From the NCBI RefSeq assembly GCF_041081105.1, contig NZ_CP163528.1:3782001-3846000 (forward strand): a stretch of DNA of 64,000 nt, given 5' to 3'. This document shows, in pieces, positions 8,419 to 17,128 of this stretch (its first letter is position 1; every line of letters starts with the position of its first letter). The position numbers and the translations under genes were made by a program. Below the pieces are notes generated by a model. It did not search any database. It had not been told where the DNA came from and saw nothing but the letters and a program-made list of their open reading frames with translations. This DNA is from Promicromonospora sp. Populi. GTDB lineage: Bacteria > Actinomycetota > Actinomycetes > Actinomycetales > Cellulomonadaceae.

Positions 8419-8651
8419 GTGCGGTCCCGGCGCAGGGCCCGACGGCGGACGGCGGCGCGCTCGCGGCCGTCCGCCGGGGCTGGCGCGCCCTGGCCTGGTA
8501 CGTCACCGGCGTGCTCGGCGAGAGCGACTACGAGCGATACGTGGCGCATCTGCGCCGCACCCACCCGGACACCGCGCTCCCGACCGTCCGGGAGTACTGG
8601 CGCGCCCGCTACGCGGAGCAGGACGCCAACCCGGGCGCGCGCTGCTGCTGA
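8415..8651 (+). CDS. YbdD/YjiX family small protein, CstA partner
   Basis: 78 residues from GTG 8415, overlapping the cstA stop by 4 nt (GTGA), so it is translationally coupled. The core ALAWYVTGVLGESDYERYVAHLRRTHP and the following PTVREYWRARY are the signature of the YbdD/YjiX (DUF466) family, nearly always encoded directly after cstA/btsT and needed for transport in studied cases. It ends in GARCC, a common Cys-rich C-terminus in the family. It is soluble and cytoplasmic. Confidence 0.9.
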   Translation: MSAVPAQGPTADGGALAAVRRGWRALAWYVTGVLGESDYERYVAHLRRTHPDTALPTVREYWRARYAEQDANPGARCC

Positions 8652-8677
8652 GCCGCAGGCGCGTGCGTGATCGGTAA

Positions 8678-8721
8678 GAGGTCAGGTGATCGGCAACTCG
8701 GGTTGCCGATCACCTGACCTC
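8678..8721. terminator. Long perfect hairpin after cstA-ybdD
   Basis: A 20-bp perfect stem (8678-8697 with 8702-8721) and a 4-nt loop separate the ybdD stop (8651) from the convergent stop at 8735. Confidence 0.75.
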
Positions 8722-8734
8722 GCCTCCAACCGGA

Positions 8735-9550
8735 TCAGGTGAGGTGGTCGTAGCCGCCGCTCGTCCAGGACGCGTGACGGTTTGCCGAGCGGAGCACTAC
8801 CTCCCGGGCATCCGTCGGGATGACGCCCCGGAAGTTGTTGTAGAGCCGGTCGAAGTCGAACCGCGCCACGTGCTGCGCGACCCGCAGCACCACTGGACCC
8901 GACAGCGGGATCCGGTTCGGGTAGCTCCGCATGAACGACACGGACGTGCGGTCCGGGTTGGCGAAGATCGTGTCGCCGCTCAGCAGCACGCCCTTCCCCT
9001 CCGCCCCGGCAGCCCAGTGCGCCACCGCGGAGCCCGGAAAGTGCCCGCCCGGCTGGCTCAGGGTCACACCCGGCAGGATCTCGCGGTCGCTCGTCCAGTG
9101 CTCGACGGCGTCGTCGGACCGGGCGAGCCAGCTGGCGTCGGGCGCGCTGACCAGGATCGGGACCCCGCCCAGCAGGCGGCTCCACTCGACCTGCACCCCG
9201 TACATGTGCGGGTGGCTCGCCACGATGTACGCGAGCCCGCCGAGGTCCCGCACGGCGGCGACGGCGTCGTCGTCGACATACCCGGGGACGTCGAACAGGA
9301 GGTTCCCGTCCGGGGTCCGGACGAGCTTCGCGGTGGGGCCGATGCCGACGTCGGGCACAGTGGTGAGGCCGAACAGGTCCGGTTCCAGCTCCTCGACGTT
9401 GATGCTCTGGCCGTCGGCCGCGAGCTCCTCGAGGGTGGTCCAGTGCTGCCCGTCGGCGGGCACCCACTGGCGTTCGTCGGCGCAGACGGCGCACACGTCG
9501 GGCCGGGAATCGTGTTCCACGCCGCACGTGCGGCAGATCCAGAACGTCAT
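8735..9550 (-). CDS. Zinc-ribbon / metallo-beta-lactamase fold hydrolase
   Basis: 271 residues. The N-terminal 30 residues carry two Cys pairs, CRTC and CAVC, a rubredoxin-like or zinc-ribbon knuckle. A metallo-beta-lactamase-like domain follows with SHPHMYGVQ (first His cluster), GGHFPGSAVAHW (second His) and SGDTIF (Asp ligand). The HxHxDH motif is reduced to HPHMYG, so only part of the dinuclear site is kept and the catalytic reaction is unclear. GAAGGGA precedes the ATG by about 9 nt. It is a single gene between a long terminator and the divergent HK gene, and probably cytoplasmic. Confidence 0.7.
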   Translation of the reverse strand: MTFWICRTCGVEHDSRPDVCAVCADERQWVPADGQHWTTLEELAADGQSINVEELEPDLFGLTTVPDVGIGPTAKLVRTPDGNLLFDVPGYVDDDAVAAVRDLGGLAYIVASHPHMYGVQVEWSRLLGGVPILVSAPDASWLARSDDAVEHWTSDREILPGVTLSQPGGHFPGSAVAHWAAGAEGKGVLLSGDTIFANPDRTSVSFMRSYPNRIPLSGPVVLRVAQHVARFDFDRLYNNFRGVIPTDAREVVLRSANRHASWTSGGYDHLT

Positions 9551-9701
9551 TTCGACAGTTCCCTTCGTTGGGCTGGTCCACCGTCACCATGCGCCACTCG
9601 CCGAACTGTGTCCAGCAATTCTCGGACCACCAGACGGAACATAACCCCGTGCTCGTCCCGGACTCCGTCTTGAGGTGGAAGCGGACCGGGGGTTGGGTTC
9701 T

Positions 9702-9707
9702 TAGGGT
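9702..9707 (+). promoter_or_regulatory. -10-like TAGGGT, leaderless start of HK gene
   Basis: The hexamer ends 6 nt before ATG 9714. No Shine-Dalgarno fits in the gap, which suggests that transcription starts at or next to the ATG. Confidence 0.45.
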
Positions 9708-9713
9708 GGGGGT

Positions 9714-11234
9714 ATGGCCGACGGTCCTTCGCAGTCCGGTTACCCGCAGTCCGACGCCGCTGGCGCCCGGCGTCCCGCCGTCGTGCCCGGTACCGCCGGG
9801 CGCTCGGGCGGCCGGGCGCTCGACTGGTTCGGTGTCGACTCCGACTGGGAGCGGGTCCCCGCCGACCCCGCCCGTGCGTACCGCAACGACCTGTGGCTGG
9901 GCGCCGGGTTCGCGGTGCTCGCGGCGGTGTCCATCGAGCTGGGCCACAGCATGGGTCTCTTCGAGGACGGGGAGGAGCCGCTGTGGCTCGTCTTCCTGCT
10001 CGGGGTGGTCAGCACGCTCCCGCTGGCGTGGCGCCGCCGCTACCCGCTGGTGTCGCTCGTGCTCGTGTACGGGTCCTTCCTCGGGCTCGGCCTGACCATT
10101 CCGTCGATCACCGTGCTGATGCCGATGCAGATCATGTACTTCGTCGCACTGTTCACGGCGGTGGCGTGGGCACGCGACCGGCGGGCGATGCTCGTGGTGG
10201 TCAGCGTCTGCGTGCTGGTGATGTTCACGTGGCTCATCTGGATGTTCGCCATGCAGCAGGGCATCGAGACGATCCTCGAGGAGTACCCGACCCCCGCGGA
10301 CTGGCCCGGCCTGATGGAGCCGTATCTCGCGAACTCGATCTATCAGATCATCATCAACATCGCGTTCTTCGGTGGTGCGGTGGTGGCCGGTCAGATGCGC
10401 TGGACCGCCGCCCGGCGACGGGAGCAGCTCGCCGAGCAGGCCGTCACCATCGATACGCAGGCGTCGGCCCTCACGGACCAGGCGATCGTCGCCGAGCGGG
10501 TGCGGATCGCACGTGAGCTGCACGACGTCGTCGCGCACCACGTGTCTGTCATCGGCATCCAGGCGGCCGCCGCCCGGCGGGTCCTGAGCCGCGACCCGGC
10601 CCTGGCCGCGGAGGCCCTCGCCACCATCGAGCGCGAGTCGCGCGAGGGCGTTGCGCAGATGCGCAACCTGGTGGGCACGCTCCGTTCGGTGCCCGACGGC
10701 GGTGCGTCCGCCGGGTCGGCCGCCGCCTCGCGCGCGCCGGAGCCGGGGCTGGCCGACCTGCCCGCCCTGACCGCCGCCGACCACGACGGCCTCGACACCG
10801 CGTTCCGCCGGGTCGAGGAGCCGCCCGGCGCCGCGGCCGACGTGCCCGACGCGATGGGCCTCAGCCTGTACCGGACCGCCCAGGAGGCGATGGCGAACGT
10901 GCGCAAGCACTCGACCGCCCGGTCCGCGACGGTGACGCTGCGGGTGGTGCGCGGCCCCGAGGTACTGGCGGGCCAGCAGTTCCTGCACGGCTTCGCGGAG
11001 GTCGAGGTGCTCGACGACGGGCGGCCCCGCCACGGGACGTCCGGCTCCGGACTGGGCCTGCTCGGGATCCGGGAACGCGTGGCGACGCACCATGGCGTGG
11101 TCGAGATCGGTCCGCGGGCGACCGGGGGCTACCGGGTCCGGGTGCGCCTGCCGCTGCCGGCGCTGGCCATGGAGGTCGCCCGGGCGGCTGGAGCGCGGCC
11201 GGCGGCTGGAGCCCGGCCGGAGGTCGCCCGATGA
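9714..11234 (+). CDS. Sensor histidine kinase, NarL-type (HisKA_3)
   Basis: 506 residues. The N-terminal cytoplasmic stretch is about 60 residues, then about five hydrophobic segments between 60 and 230, so the sensor is membrane-embedded without a large outer domain. The dimerisation/phosphoacceptor motif is RIARELHDVVAHHVSVIG with His270. The C-terminal ATPase lobe has the N-box EAMANVRKHS and the G-box GSGLGLLGIRERV. The response regulator gene overlaps by 4 nt (ATGA), so the pair is one operon. The signal is unknown; the neighbouring secreted Pro-rich protein and ABC genes are possible targets, but nothing in the sequence proves it. Confidence 0.92.
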   Translation: MADGPSQSGYPQSDAAGARRPAVVPGTAGRSGGRALDWFGVDSDWERVPADPARAYRNDLWLGAGFAVLAAVSIELGHSMGLFEDGEEPLWLVFLLGVVSTLPLAWRRRYPLVSLVLVYGSFLGLGLTIPSITVLMPMQIMYFVALFTAVAWARDRRAMLVVVSVCVLVMFTWLIWMFAMQQGIETILEEYPTPADWPGLMEPYLANSIYQIIINIAFFGGAVVAGQMRWTAARRREQLAEQAVTIDTQASALTDQAIVAERVRIARELHDVVAHHVSVIGIQAAAARRVLSRDPALAAEALATIERESREGVAQMRNLVGTLRSVPDGGASAGSAAASRAPEPGLADLPALTAADHDGLDTAFRRVEEPPGAAADVPDAMGLSLYRTAQEAMANVRKHSTARSATVTLRVVRGPEVLAGQQFLHGFAEVEVLDDGRPRHGTSGSGLGLLGIRERVATHHGVVEIGPRATGGYRVRVRLPLPALAMEVARAAGARPAAGARPEVAR

Positions 11235-11917
11235 CGCGCGTGCTGCTGGTGGACGACCAGGCGCTGGTGCGCTCCGGCTTCTCCCTCATCCTCTCGGTGG
11301 AGGACGACCTGGAGGTGGTCGGCGAGGCAGGCGACGGCGCGACGGCGATCGAGCTGACCCGCACGCTGCGTCCCGACATCGTGCTGATGGACGTGCAGAT
11401 GCCCGTCATGGACGGCATCGAGGCGACCCGCCGGATCGTCGCCGAGGACCTCGCGAAAGTGCTGGTGCTGACCACGTTCGATCACGACGAGTACGTGTTC
11501 GACGGGCTGGCGGCCGGAGCGTCCGGGTTCCTGCTGAAGAACTCCGACGCGGAGCACCTGGTGGAGGCCGTGCGGACGGTGGCGGCCGGGCACGCGCTCC
11601 TCGCGCCGCAGATCACGCGCCGGGTGATCGAGCAGATGGTGGCGGGCGAGCGGCATCCGCTGGGCGGGTCCGTCGACACCGCGCAGACCGGTGCCCGGCC
11701 GGCCGACGCGCCGCCGGCCGGCCTCGCCCTCCTCACCCCGCGCGAGCGTGAGGTGCTGGAGCTGATCGGCACCGGGCTGTCGAACGCCGAGATCGCCAGA
11801 GCCCTGTTCCTCGGCGAGGCGACGGTCAAGACGCACGTCTCAAACGTGCTGTCCAAGCTGCACCTGCGCGACCGGGTTCAGGCGGTGGTCCTCGCCCACC
11901 GGGCGGGACTGGTCTGA
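11231..11917 (+). CDS. LuxR/NarL-family response regulator
   Basis: 228 residues. The receiver domain starts TRVLLVDDQALVRSG, with phosphoacceptor Asp54 in IVLMDVQMP, and has a C-terminal HTH: LTPREREVLELIGTGLSNAEIA then ATVKTHVSNVLSKL. An Ala/Gly-rich linker of about 30 residues separates the domains. The ATG overlaps the kinase stop (ATGA), so it is the cognate partner. It is a cytoplasmic DNA-binding protein. Confidence 0.94.
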   Translation: MTRVLLVDDQALVRSGFSLILSVEDDLEVVGEAGDGATAIELTRTLRPDIVLMDVQMPVMDGIEATRRIVAEDLAKVLVLTTFDHDEYVFDGLAAGASGFLLKNSDAEHLVEAVRTVAAGHALLAPQITRRVIEQMVAGERHPLGGSVDTAQTGARPADAPPAGLALLTPREREVLELIGTGLSNAEIARALFLGEATVKTHVSNVLSKLHLRDRVQAVVLAHRAGLV

Positions 11918-11925
11918 CCCGGTTA

Positions 11926-11974
11926 TGTCACGTGACACGTCGACATCAAGTCGGCCTGTCACCGAGCGGTGACA
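11926..11974. repeat. Two TGTCAC/GTGACA palindromes downstream of the response regulator
   Basis: A 12-bp perfect palindrome (11926-11937) is followed by TGTCACC-GAGC-GGTGACA (11957-11974). They share the TGTCAC half-site. They lie between two convergent genes, so they may be terminator stems or protein-binding sites. Confidence 0.4.
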
Positions 11975-12107
11975 TTCTGAGCCAATGCTCGTCCCTTTTT
12001 CCGGTATTGCCGAGAATGCGGAGATGGGCGGGGGCAGGAAGGCCGCGCTGCATTTTTCGCGCCCCGCCCCAGGTTCTCGCCGGAGATGAATCGGACTATT
12101 CGGCTGA

Positions 12108-12824
12108 TTATGCCGACGGCTCGGGGGACGGCTCGGGGGACGGCTCAGTGGAGGGGTCTGGCGACGGCTCAGGGGTGGGTTCCGGGGTCGGCTCAGGCGT
12201 GGGTTCCGGCGTCGGCTCGACCGTGGGCTCCGGGGTCGGTTCTGGAGTGGGCTCCGGTGTCGGCGTCGCCGTCGGTTCCGGGGTCGGCGTCGGTTCCGGT
12301 GTCGGAGTGGGCGAGGGGGTGGGTGTGGGGCTCGGTGTCGGCGTCGGGCTCGGCGTCGGAGTGGGGGTCGGCGTAGGAGTCGGCGTGGGGGGCGTCGGCC
12401 TCGGCGTCGGCTTCTGGGTCGGTCGCTCCGTCGGCTCCTGCGTGGGCGGGTAGGCCGGCTTGGTGGGCCGGATGGGGGCGGCCCCGTTCCCGGCGCCCGG
12501 CGGCGGCGTGAAGATGAAGTCGCTGGCCGAGGGGTAGTCCCGCGGCTGCTGCGAGGGCTGCTCCGGCTCGGGCGGCGGTGTGTAGGAGAACGGGTTCTCC
12601 TGCGTTCCCGGCCTCGTGCGCACGTCGACCGTCTCGCCCGGTGTGGACTCGCGCTTCATCAGCAGGGGTCCCAGACCCTGCAGGGTGTCGGGCATGGCGC
12701 CCTCTGCCGAGGTCAGCCGCCGGTCCAGCTCCTTGCCTGCCGGCTGGACTGCCACGGCTCCCACGATCCCCGCCGTCAGCACCAAGGCCGCGGCCGTTCC
12801 TGTGACGATCAGACGCTTGCGCAC
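12108..12824 (-). CDS. Secreted Pro/Thr/Glu-repeat protein
   Basis: 238 residues from GTG 12824, which has a GGGGAG about 8 nt upstream and starts exactly at a signal peptide ([19 protein letters not shown]). The frame is open to 13049 but the extra part looks non-coding. After a short region (residues 30-110) with the only non-repetitive sequence, the rest is a low-complexity tail. It contains about 25 units of PTPTP, PTPEP, PSPTP and finally EPSPEPSA, with Glu rising towards the C-terminus. Such tails usually span or decorate the cell wall. No LPXTG or membrane anchor is seen, so release or wall embedding are both possible. Function unknown. Confidence 0.7.
   Translation of the reverse strand: MRKRLIVTGTAAALVLTAGIVGAVAVQPAGKELDRRLTSAEGAMPDTLQGLGPLLMKRESTPGETVDVRTRPGTQENPFSYTPPPEPEQPSQQPRDYPSASDFIFTPPPGAGNGAAPIRPTKPAYPPTQEPTERPTQKPTPRPTPPTPTPTPTPTPTPSPTPTPSPTPTPSPTPTPEPTPTPEPTATPTPEPTPEPTPEPTVEPTPEPTPEPTPEPTPEPSPDPSTEPSPEPSPEPSA
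12119..12430. repeat. Low-complexity PT/PE codon repeat array
   Basis: About 310 bp of 6-bp-period repeats (GGCTCG/GGTTCC/GGCGTC variants on the plus strand) encode the PTPxP tail on the minus strand. It is prone to slippage and to false ORFs on the plus strand. Confidence 0.8.
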
Positions 12825-13193
12825 GCTTTGCTCCCCTGCGGATTCAGATACTGCGTAGGCCCATTTGCCGTGACGTTCCGGTGCACGTGGACCGGAGCGC
12901 GAATCATCCTTCGGATGGTTTAGCTCATTGATCCGGGGACGGGCTCTCAAACCATTCAGCGCCGCCCTAGTTCTTGGCAGCGTTCCGGACGGGACAATAC
13001 GTGGCAGAACGCCAACGGCAACTGGGGCGTGTAATACCTGGTCAACCACAGTGCGTCGGTGCCCGCGCTATCGGTATCGGCGAAATGTCAGGAGATCTGG
13101 CATTCCGTCGTCGACCGACCCGTCGTCCGGCGGAGTGGGGTTCCGCCTCGCGACGGATCCCCCGGGCCGCCGTCGGCCCCTAGCGTGACTGCC
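12825..13193. other. Intergenic region between divergent secreted-repeat gene and ABC operon
   Basis: About 370 bp without a convincing gene. It should hold the promoter of the minus-strand repeat protein. It contains a small stem (AATCATCC-TTC-GGATGGTT) near 12902-12920 and a TAGCGT hexamer just before the ABC gene. I see no known riboswitch. Confidence 0.5.
13181..13186 (+). promoter_or_regulatory. -10-like TAGCGT, leaderless start of ABC ATPase gene
   Basis: The hexamer is followed by 7 nt and ATG 13194, with no ribosome site. Confidence 0.4.
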
Positions 13194-14093
13194 ATGAGCG
13201 ATCTGGAGGTGCGGGACCTGACCCGCGTGTTCGCCTCGGGCGACACACCCCGGCGGGCGGTGGACGGCGTGAGCTTCACCGCGTCGTCGGGCCTGCTCAC
13301 GGGGTTCGTCGGCGGCAACGGTGCGGGCAAGACCACGACCATGCGGATGATCATGGGAGTCCTGGCGATCACGAGCGGCGAGGTGCGGTTCGGGGGCGCG
13401 CCGGTCACCCGGCAGGACCGCCGCGAGTTCGGGTACATGCCCGAGGAGCGCGGCCTCTATCCGAAGCAGCCCGTGCTGGAGCAGCTGGTCTACCTGGCGC
13501 GGCTGCGGGGTATTGCCGCGCCGGTCGCCCGGCGCGAGGTGCTGGAGCATCTAGATCGGCTGGGGCTCGCCGACCGGGCGAAGGACCACGTGGAGAAGCT
13601 GTCGCTCGGCAACCAGCAGCGCGTGCAGATCGTCGCCGCGATCATGGGGCAGCCGAAGGCCCTCGTCCTGGACGAGCCGTTCAGCGGCCTGGACCCCGCG
13701 GCCGTCGACGCCATGGCGGACCTGCTGCGCGAGCACACGCGGCGTGGTGTGCCCGTGCTGTTCAGCTCGCACCAGCTCGACCTCGTGGAGCGGCTGTGCG
13801 AGCGCCTCGTCATTCTCGGCCGGGGCCGGGTCCTTGCCGACGGGACCCCCGACGAGCTGCGGGCTCAGGGCGTCACAAGGCACCGGTTGGTGCTGTCGGG
13901 CGACGCCGGTTTTGTGCGCGGTGTGCCGGGGGTGCTGGCCGTCGATGTGGACGGCCCGTCCGCGCTGGTCGAGGTGCACGACGACGCCGCGGCCTCCCGC
14001 CTCCTGTCCGCCGCCCTGGAGCGGGGCGCGGTCCAGGAGTTCTCCCCCGTCCGGCCGACATTGGCCCAGATCTACCGCGAGGTGACCGCGTGA
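13194..14093 (+). CDS. ABC transporter ATP-binding protein (NatA-like exporter)
   Basis: 299 residues from ATG 13194. Walker A is GGNGAGKTTT, the signature is LSLGNQQRVQ (a variant of LSGGQ), and Walker B is ALVLDEPFSGLDP with the switch His in FSSHQLD. A C-terminal extension of about 80 residues is typical of the NatA/CcmA-type exporters (DUF4162-like). The permease follows with a GTGA overlap, and the permease is in turn coupled to the first PQQ-like gene, so transporter and propeller form one transcription unit. It probably drives export or extraction of a substrate from the membrane; the substrate is unknown. Confidence 0.92.
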   Translation: MSDLEVRDLTRVFASGDTPRRAVDGVSFTASSGLLTGFVGGNGAGKTTTMRMIMGVLAITSGEVRFGGAPVTRQDRREFGYMPEERGLYPKQPVLEQLVYLARLRGIAAPVARREVLEHLDRLGLADRAKDHVEKLSLGNQQRVQIVAAIMGQPKALVLDEPFSGLDPAAVDAMADLLREHTRRGVPVLFSSHQLDLVERLCERLVILGRGRVLADGTPDELRAQGVTRHRLVLSGDAGFVRGVPGVLAVDVDGPSALVEVHDDAAASRLLSAALERGAVQEFSPVRPTLAQIYREVTA

Positions 14094-15307
14094 ACGGCAT
14101 GACGAGTGCATGGATGCTGGTGGCGACCCGCGAGATCGTGGTGCGGGCGCTCAACAAGGGGTTCCTGATCGGGCTGCTGGTCAATATCGCGATGATCGGC
14201 GGGCTGATCGGCTTCACGGCCTTCATGGACGGCCGCACCCAGTCGTTCGACGTCGCGGTCGTCGCCGGGGACGAGTCCGCGGCGACGGCTCTGGAGTCCG
14301 CCGAAGGGACCGCGGCATCGGACGACCGGGACATCGAGCTGAACGTGCTGCGGGTGGACGATGCGGCTGCGGCCACGGCCGCCCTCGAGGACGAGTCCGC
14401 CGACGCGTGGCTCAGCTCCGGCGCCGTCGGCGCTGGCAGCGCCGACGACTGGACCCTGTCCGGGTGGCGCGAGCCCGACAGCGATCTCGCAGTGCTGGTC
14501 GAGACGACGGTGCGTGACCAGGTGATGGCCGGCCGGGCGGACGCCGCCGGAACCACGGTCGCCGAGCTCACGGCGGGCAGCGAGGTCGAGACCGAACGCC
14601 TCGACGGCAACCCGGTGGACCCGCAGATCGTGTTCATCGCCGGGTTCGTGCTCGCGTTCCTGTTCTTCATGGGGACCGTCGGGTCGGGCGCGATGATCGC
14701 GGGCAGCGTCATCGAGGAGAAGCAGTCCCGGCTGGTCGAGATCATCGCTACCGCGGTGCCCCTGCGGCAGCTGCTGGCGGGCAAGATCATCGGCAGCTCG
14801 GTGATCGCGCTGGCGCAGAACCTCTTGCTCGCCGGCGTGGGGCTCGTCGGTGCCTCGTTCACCGACCTGTCGGCGATCCTGCCCGCGATGTCGGCCACCA
14901 TGCTCTGGTTCGTCGTCTTCTTCACCGTCGGGTTCGTCGCGGTGGCGGCCCTGTACGCGGTGGCGGGTTCGCTCGCCTCCCGCACCGAGGACCTCCAGTA
15001 CACGACCAGCCCGCTCATGATGCTGCTCCTGGGCGTCTATGTGGTGACCTTCTCGGCGGACGGCGCGTTGGAACGCGTGCTGTCCTACATCCCGCCCGCG
15101 TCGATCGTGTCGATGCCGGTACGGGTGCTCAACGGAGACGCCCTCTGGTGGGAGCCGATCGTGTCGCTCCTCATCCTCATGGTGGCCACGCTCGGCGCGG
15201 TGCTCCTGAGCGAGCGCGCGTACCGGGGCGCGCTCATGCAGACCGGGGGCCGGGTCACGTGGAAGTCCGCCATGGCGGGCGATCGGGGCACTACCCTCGG
15301 GGCGTGA
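14090..15307 (+). CDS. ABC-2 type permease (NatB-like)
   Basis: 405 residues from GTG 14090, overlapping the ATPase stop; ATG 14099 is an alternative. The topology is NatB-like: one helix near residues 25-45, a large extracytoplasmic loop of about 130 residues, then five to six helices from residue 180 on (IVFIAGFVLAFLFFMGTVGSG and others). The conserved EEKQSRLVEIIATAVPLRQLLAGKI segment is typical of ABC-2 permeases of the NatB/YhaP group. Its stop overlaps the GTG of the next gene. Confidence 0.9.
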   Translation: MNGMTSAWMLVATREIVVRALNKGFLIGLLVNIAMIGGLIGFTAFMDGRTQSFDVAVVAGDESAATALESAEGTAASDDRDIELNVLRVDDAAAATAALEDESADAWLSSGAVGAGSADDWTLSGWREPDSDLAVLVETTVRDQVMAGRADAAGTTVAELTAGSEVETERLDGNPVDPQIVFIAGFVLAFLFFMGTVGSGAMIAGSVIEEKQSRLVEIIATAVPLRQLLAGKIIGSSVIALAQNLLLAGVGLVGASFTDLSAILPAMSATMLWFVVFFTVGFVAVAALYAVAGSLASRTEDLQYTTSPLMMLLLGVYVVTFSADGALERVLSYIPPASIVSMPVRVLNGDALWWEPIVSLLILMVATLGAVLLSERAYRGALMQTGGRVTWKSAMAGDRGTTLGA

Positions 15308-17064
15308 CCGAACGCACCGAGCACGACGACGTGGCACCCGGGGGCGCAGAGCCCAAGAAGGTGCACACCTTCGACCTGATCGACGAGGTCCCCGGAGCCT
15401 CCGGCGAGACGGGCCCCGACGACGAGGACGGGCCGGGCACCGAGGCGGGCCCGGACGAGGAGCCCCAGCCCCGGGAGCCTGGCCGGGTCGCGGTGGCGCT
15501 GGCAAGCGCCCGCACCGCCGTCGGGCAGACTGCGCGCCGTGGCGGTGCGGCGGTGCGGCGCCGGCTGCCCACGACCCGCCGTGGCAAGGTGCTGCTCGCC
15601 GGCGGGACGGCTGCCGTGGTGGTGCTGGCGGTCACGGCCGGGGTGCTGGTGAACGCGCAGCTGCGCGAGCGCGCGCTCCTCGCCGCCCCTGGCGGCGTGC
15701 GGGCGCTGGAGGAGCAGCCCGCCGAGCAGTGGTCGATCGACCTCGACGACCCGATCTCGGCGAATCTCGTCGAGATGCCCGGGGTGCTCGCGATCGCCGG
15801 CGACGAGTCGGTCCGCGGTGTGGACCCGGTGTCGGGCGAGGTGCTCTGGACGGTCGATCTCGGCACGTTCCCGAACTGCGGCCCGGCGGCGTCCTCCGGC
15901 ATCGGGGCTCCGGACCCCACGGCGCCGGCGGATCCGCTGGTCTGTGTCGCCGGCTCCGACGACGGGTCGTTGGCGGTCACGGTCATCGAGCCGGACGGCA
16001 CCACCACGACGCGCGAGCTCGGCGCGGAAGGGCACGTCCTTCCGGCGGCCGACGGCGGTCTGTTCGTCTTCGAGCTCAAGGGCGGCGATCAGGAGCCGCG
16101 GCCCGTGGTGGCCGACGAGCTGGGCACTACCCATCTGCCGAAGGGCTTCGTCGGGCCGGATCTGGTCGTCCGCCTGGAGGACGCCCGGACCGGCACGGAG
16201 CGCTGGAGCGAGAACGTCGCGTTTGGTGCCCCGCGAGCCGAGAGCTGTGTCACCTACAACAGCGACGACGAGGACAGCGAGCCCGAACCGGCGCTCGACG
16301 TCGCCGGCGCGCTGGGCTGGGTGCTGAACGGGGACGTCCTGGAGGTGCAGGGCTGCGGTGTATCGGCGGCGTTCCTGAGCGACGGCACCCGGCTCGACGA
16401 TCCGACGGATCCGACGGACCCCCCGGCGGACGGTGCGGACTCGGCGTCGTTCGCGTCGCTGCCCGGCGGCGGCTGGGTCGAGCCCGGCACCGAGGTGTCC
16501 GAGACCAGTGTGCCCAACGATGTGGTGCACCTGCCGGACGGCGGCACGGTCACCCTCGAGGGCCAGGTCCTTGTGCCCTGGGCCACCGACGGCCGTGACC
16601 CCGGGCTGCTGCTGGAGCGGGTCGGCATTCGCACGAACGCCCGGTCGACCTCAGGCGGTGACCTCGGGGCAGAGCTCTGGTCCGCGCGTATCGAGGTCGC
16701 GGCCCTGCTCGCCAGCGTGTCCGGCACTGCCGTCGTCGTGGACGAGCAGGGTGCGGTGCGCGCGATCGACCTGGGTACGGGTGCGGAGCGCTGGACCCTC
16801 GACCCCGAGGTGCTCTCGCTCGGTGACATGGCGTGGGCCGCGCCGTCGATGATCTTCGGCGCCTACACGGACGGCGACATCCTGCTGCTCCCGGTACCCG
16901 TCGATCCGACCGGGCAGGAGCCCGGCCTGCGGCTGCTGGCTGTCGATCTCCGCGACGGGTCGGTGCGCTGGGCGGTCGAGCAGGAGACGTCGTACACAGA
17001 CCTGGTCAGCGTCGACGGCTACCTCGCACAGATCACGCAGCAGGGTGTGGTGGGTCTCGGCTGA
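15304..17064 (+). CDS. Single-pass PQQ-like beta-propeller protein, paralog 1
   Basis: 586 residues from GTG 15304, coupled (GTGA) to the ABC permease. A cytoplasmic N-region of about 95 residues contains the box HTFDLIDE (residues 21-28) and an acidic stretch. One transmembrane helix (about 95-117) is followed by an extracytoplasmic propeller with PQQ-like repeats such as VRGVDPVSGEVLWTVDL and VRAIDLGTGAERWTLD. Four cysteines (NCGP, LVCV, ESCV, GCGV) occupy positions shared with the other three paralogs, suggesting two disulfides. It ends in VVGLG. It resembles BamB-type propellers in fold only. It lacks the third Cys pair of the other copies. Confidence 0.8.
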   Translation: MTERTEHDDVAPGGAEPKKVHTFDLIDEVPGASGETGPDDEDGPGTEAGPDEEPQPREPGRVAVALASARTAVGQTARRGGAAVRRRLPTTRRGKVLLAGGTAAVVVLAVTAGVLVNAQLRERALLAAPGGVRALEEQPAEQWSIDLDDPISANLVEMPGVLAIAGDESVRGVDPVSGEVLWTVDLGTFPNCGPAASSGIGAPDPTAPADPLVCVAGSDDGSLAVTVIEPDGTTTTRELGAEGHVLPAADGGLFVFELKGGDQEPRPVVADELGTTHLPKGFVGPDLVVRLEDARTGTERWSENVAFGAPRAESCVTYNSDDEDSEPEPALDVAGALGWVLNGDVLEVQGCGVSAAFLSDGTRLDDPTDPTDPPADGADSASFASLPGGGWVEPGTEVSETSVPNDVVHLPDGGTVTLEGQVLVPWATDGRDPGLLLERVGIRTNARSTSGGDLGAELWSARIEVAALLASVSGTAVVVDEQGAVRAIDLGTGAERWTLDPEVLSLGDMAWAAPSMIFGAYTDGDILLLPVPVDPTGQEPGLRLLAVDLRDGSVRWAVEQETSYTDLVSVDGYLAQITQQGVVGLG

Positions 17065-17116
17065 GTCGCCGGTCCGACCCGAACGGGAGAGCGCCTGAGC
17101 TCGCAGGACACCCGAG

Positions 17117-17122
17117 TAGGAT
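17117..17122 (+). promoter_or_regulatory. -10-like TAGGAT, leaderless start of PQQ paralog 2
   Basis: The hexamer is followed by 6 nt and ATG 17129, with no ribosome site. Confidence 0.45.
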
Positions 17123-17128
17123 CCCGCC

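Noticed and set aside
8682..11093. 803-codon open frame on the minus strand
   Set aside because: It covers the kinase gene on the other strand and the MBL gene in the wrong frame; no motif is seen.
11932..12453. Gly/Val/Ser-repeat protein on the plus strand
   Set aside because: It is the complement of the PTPxP tail of the minus-strand gene; no start signal or signal peptide belongs to it.
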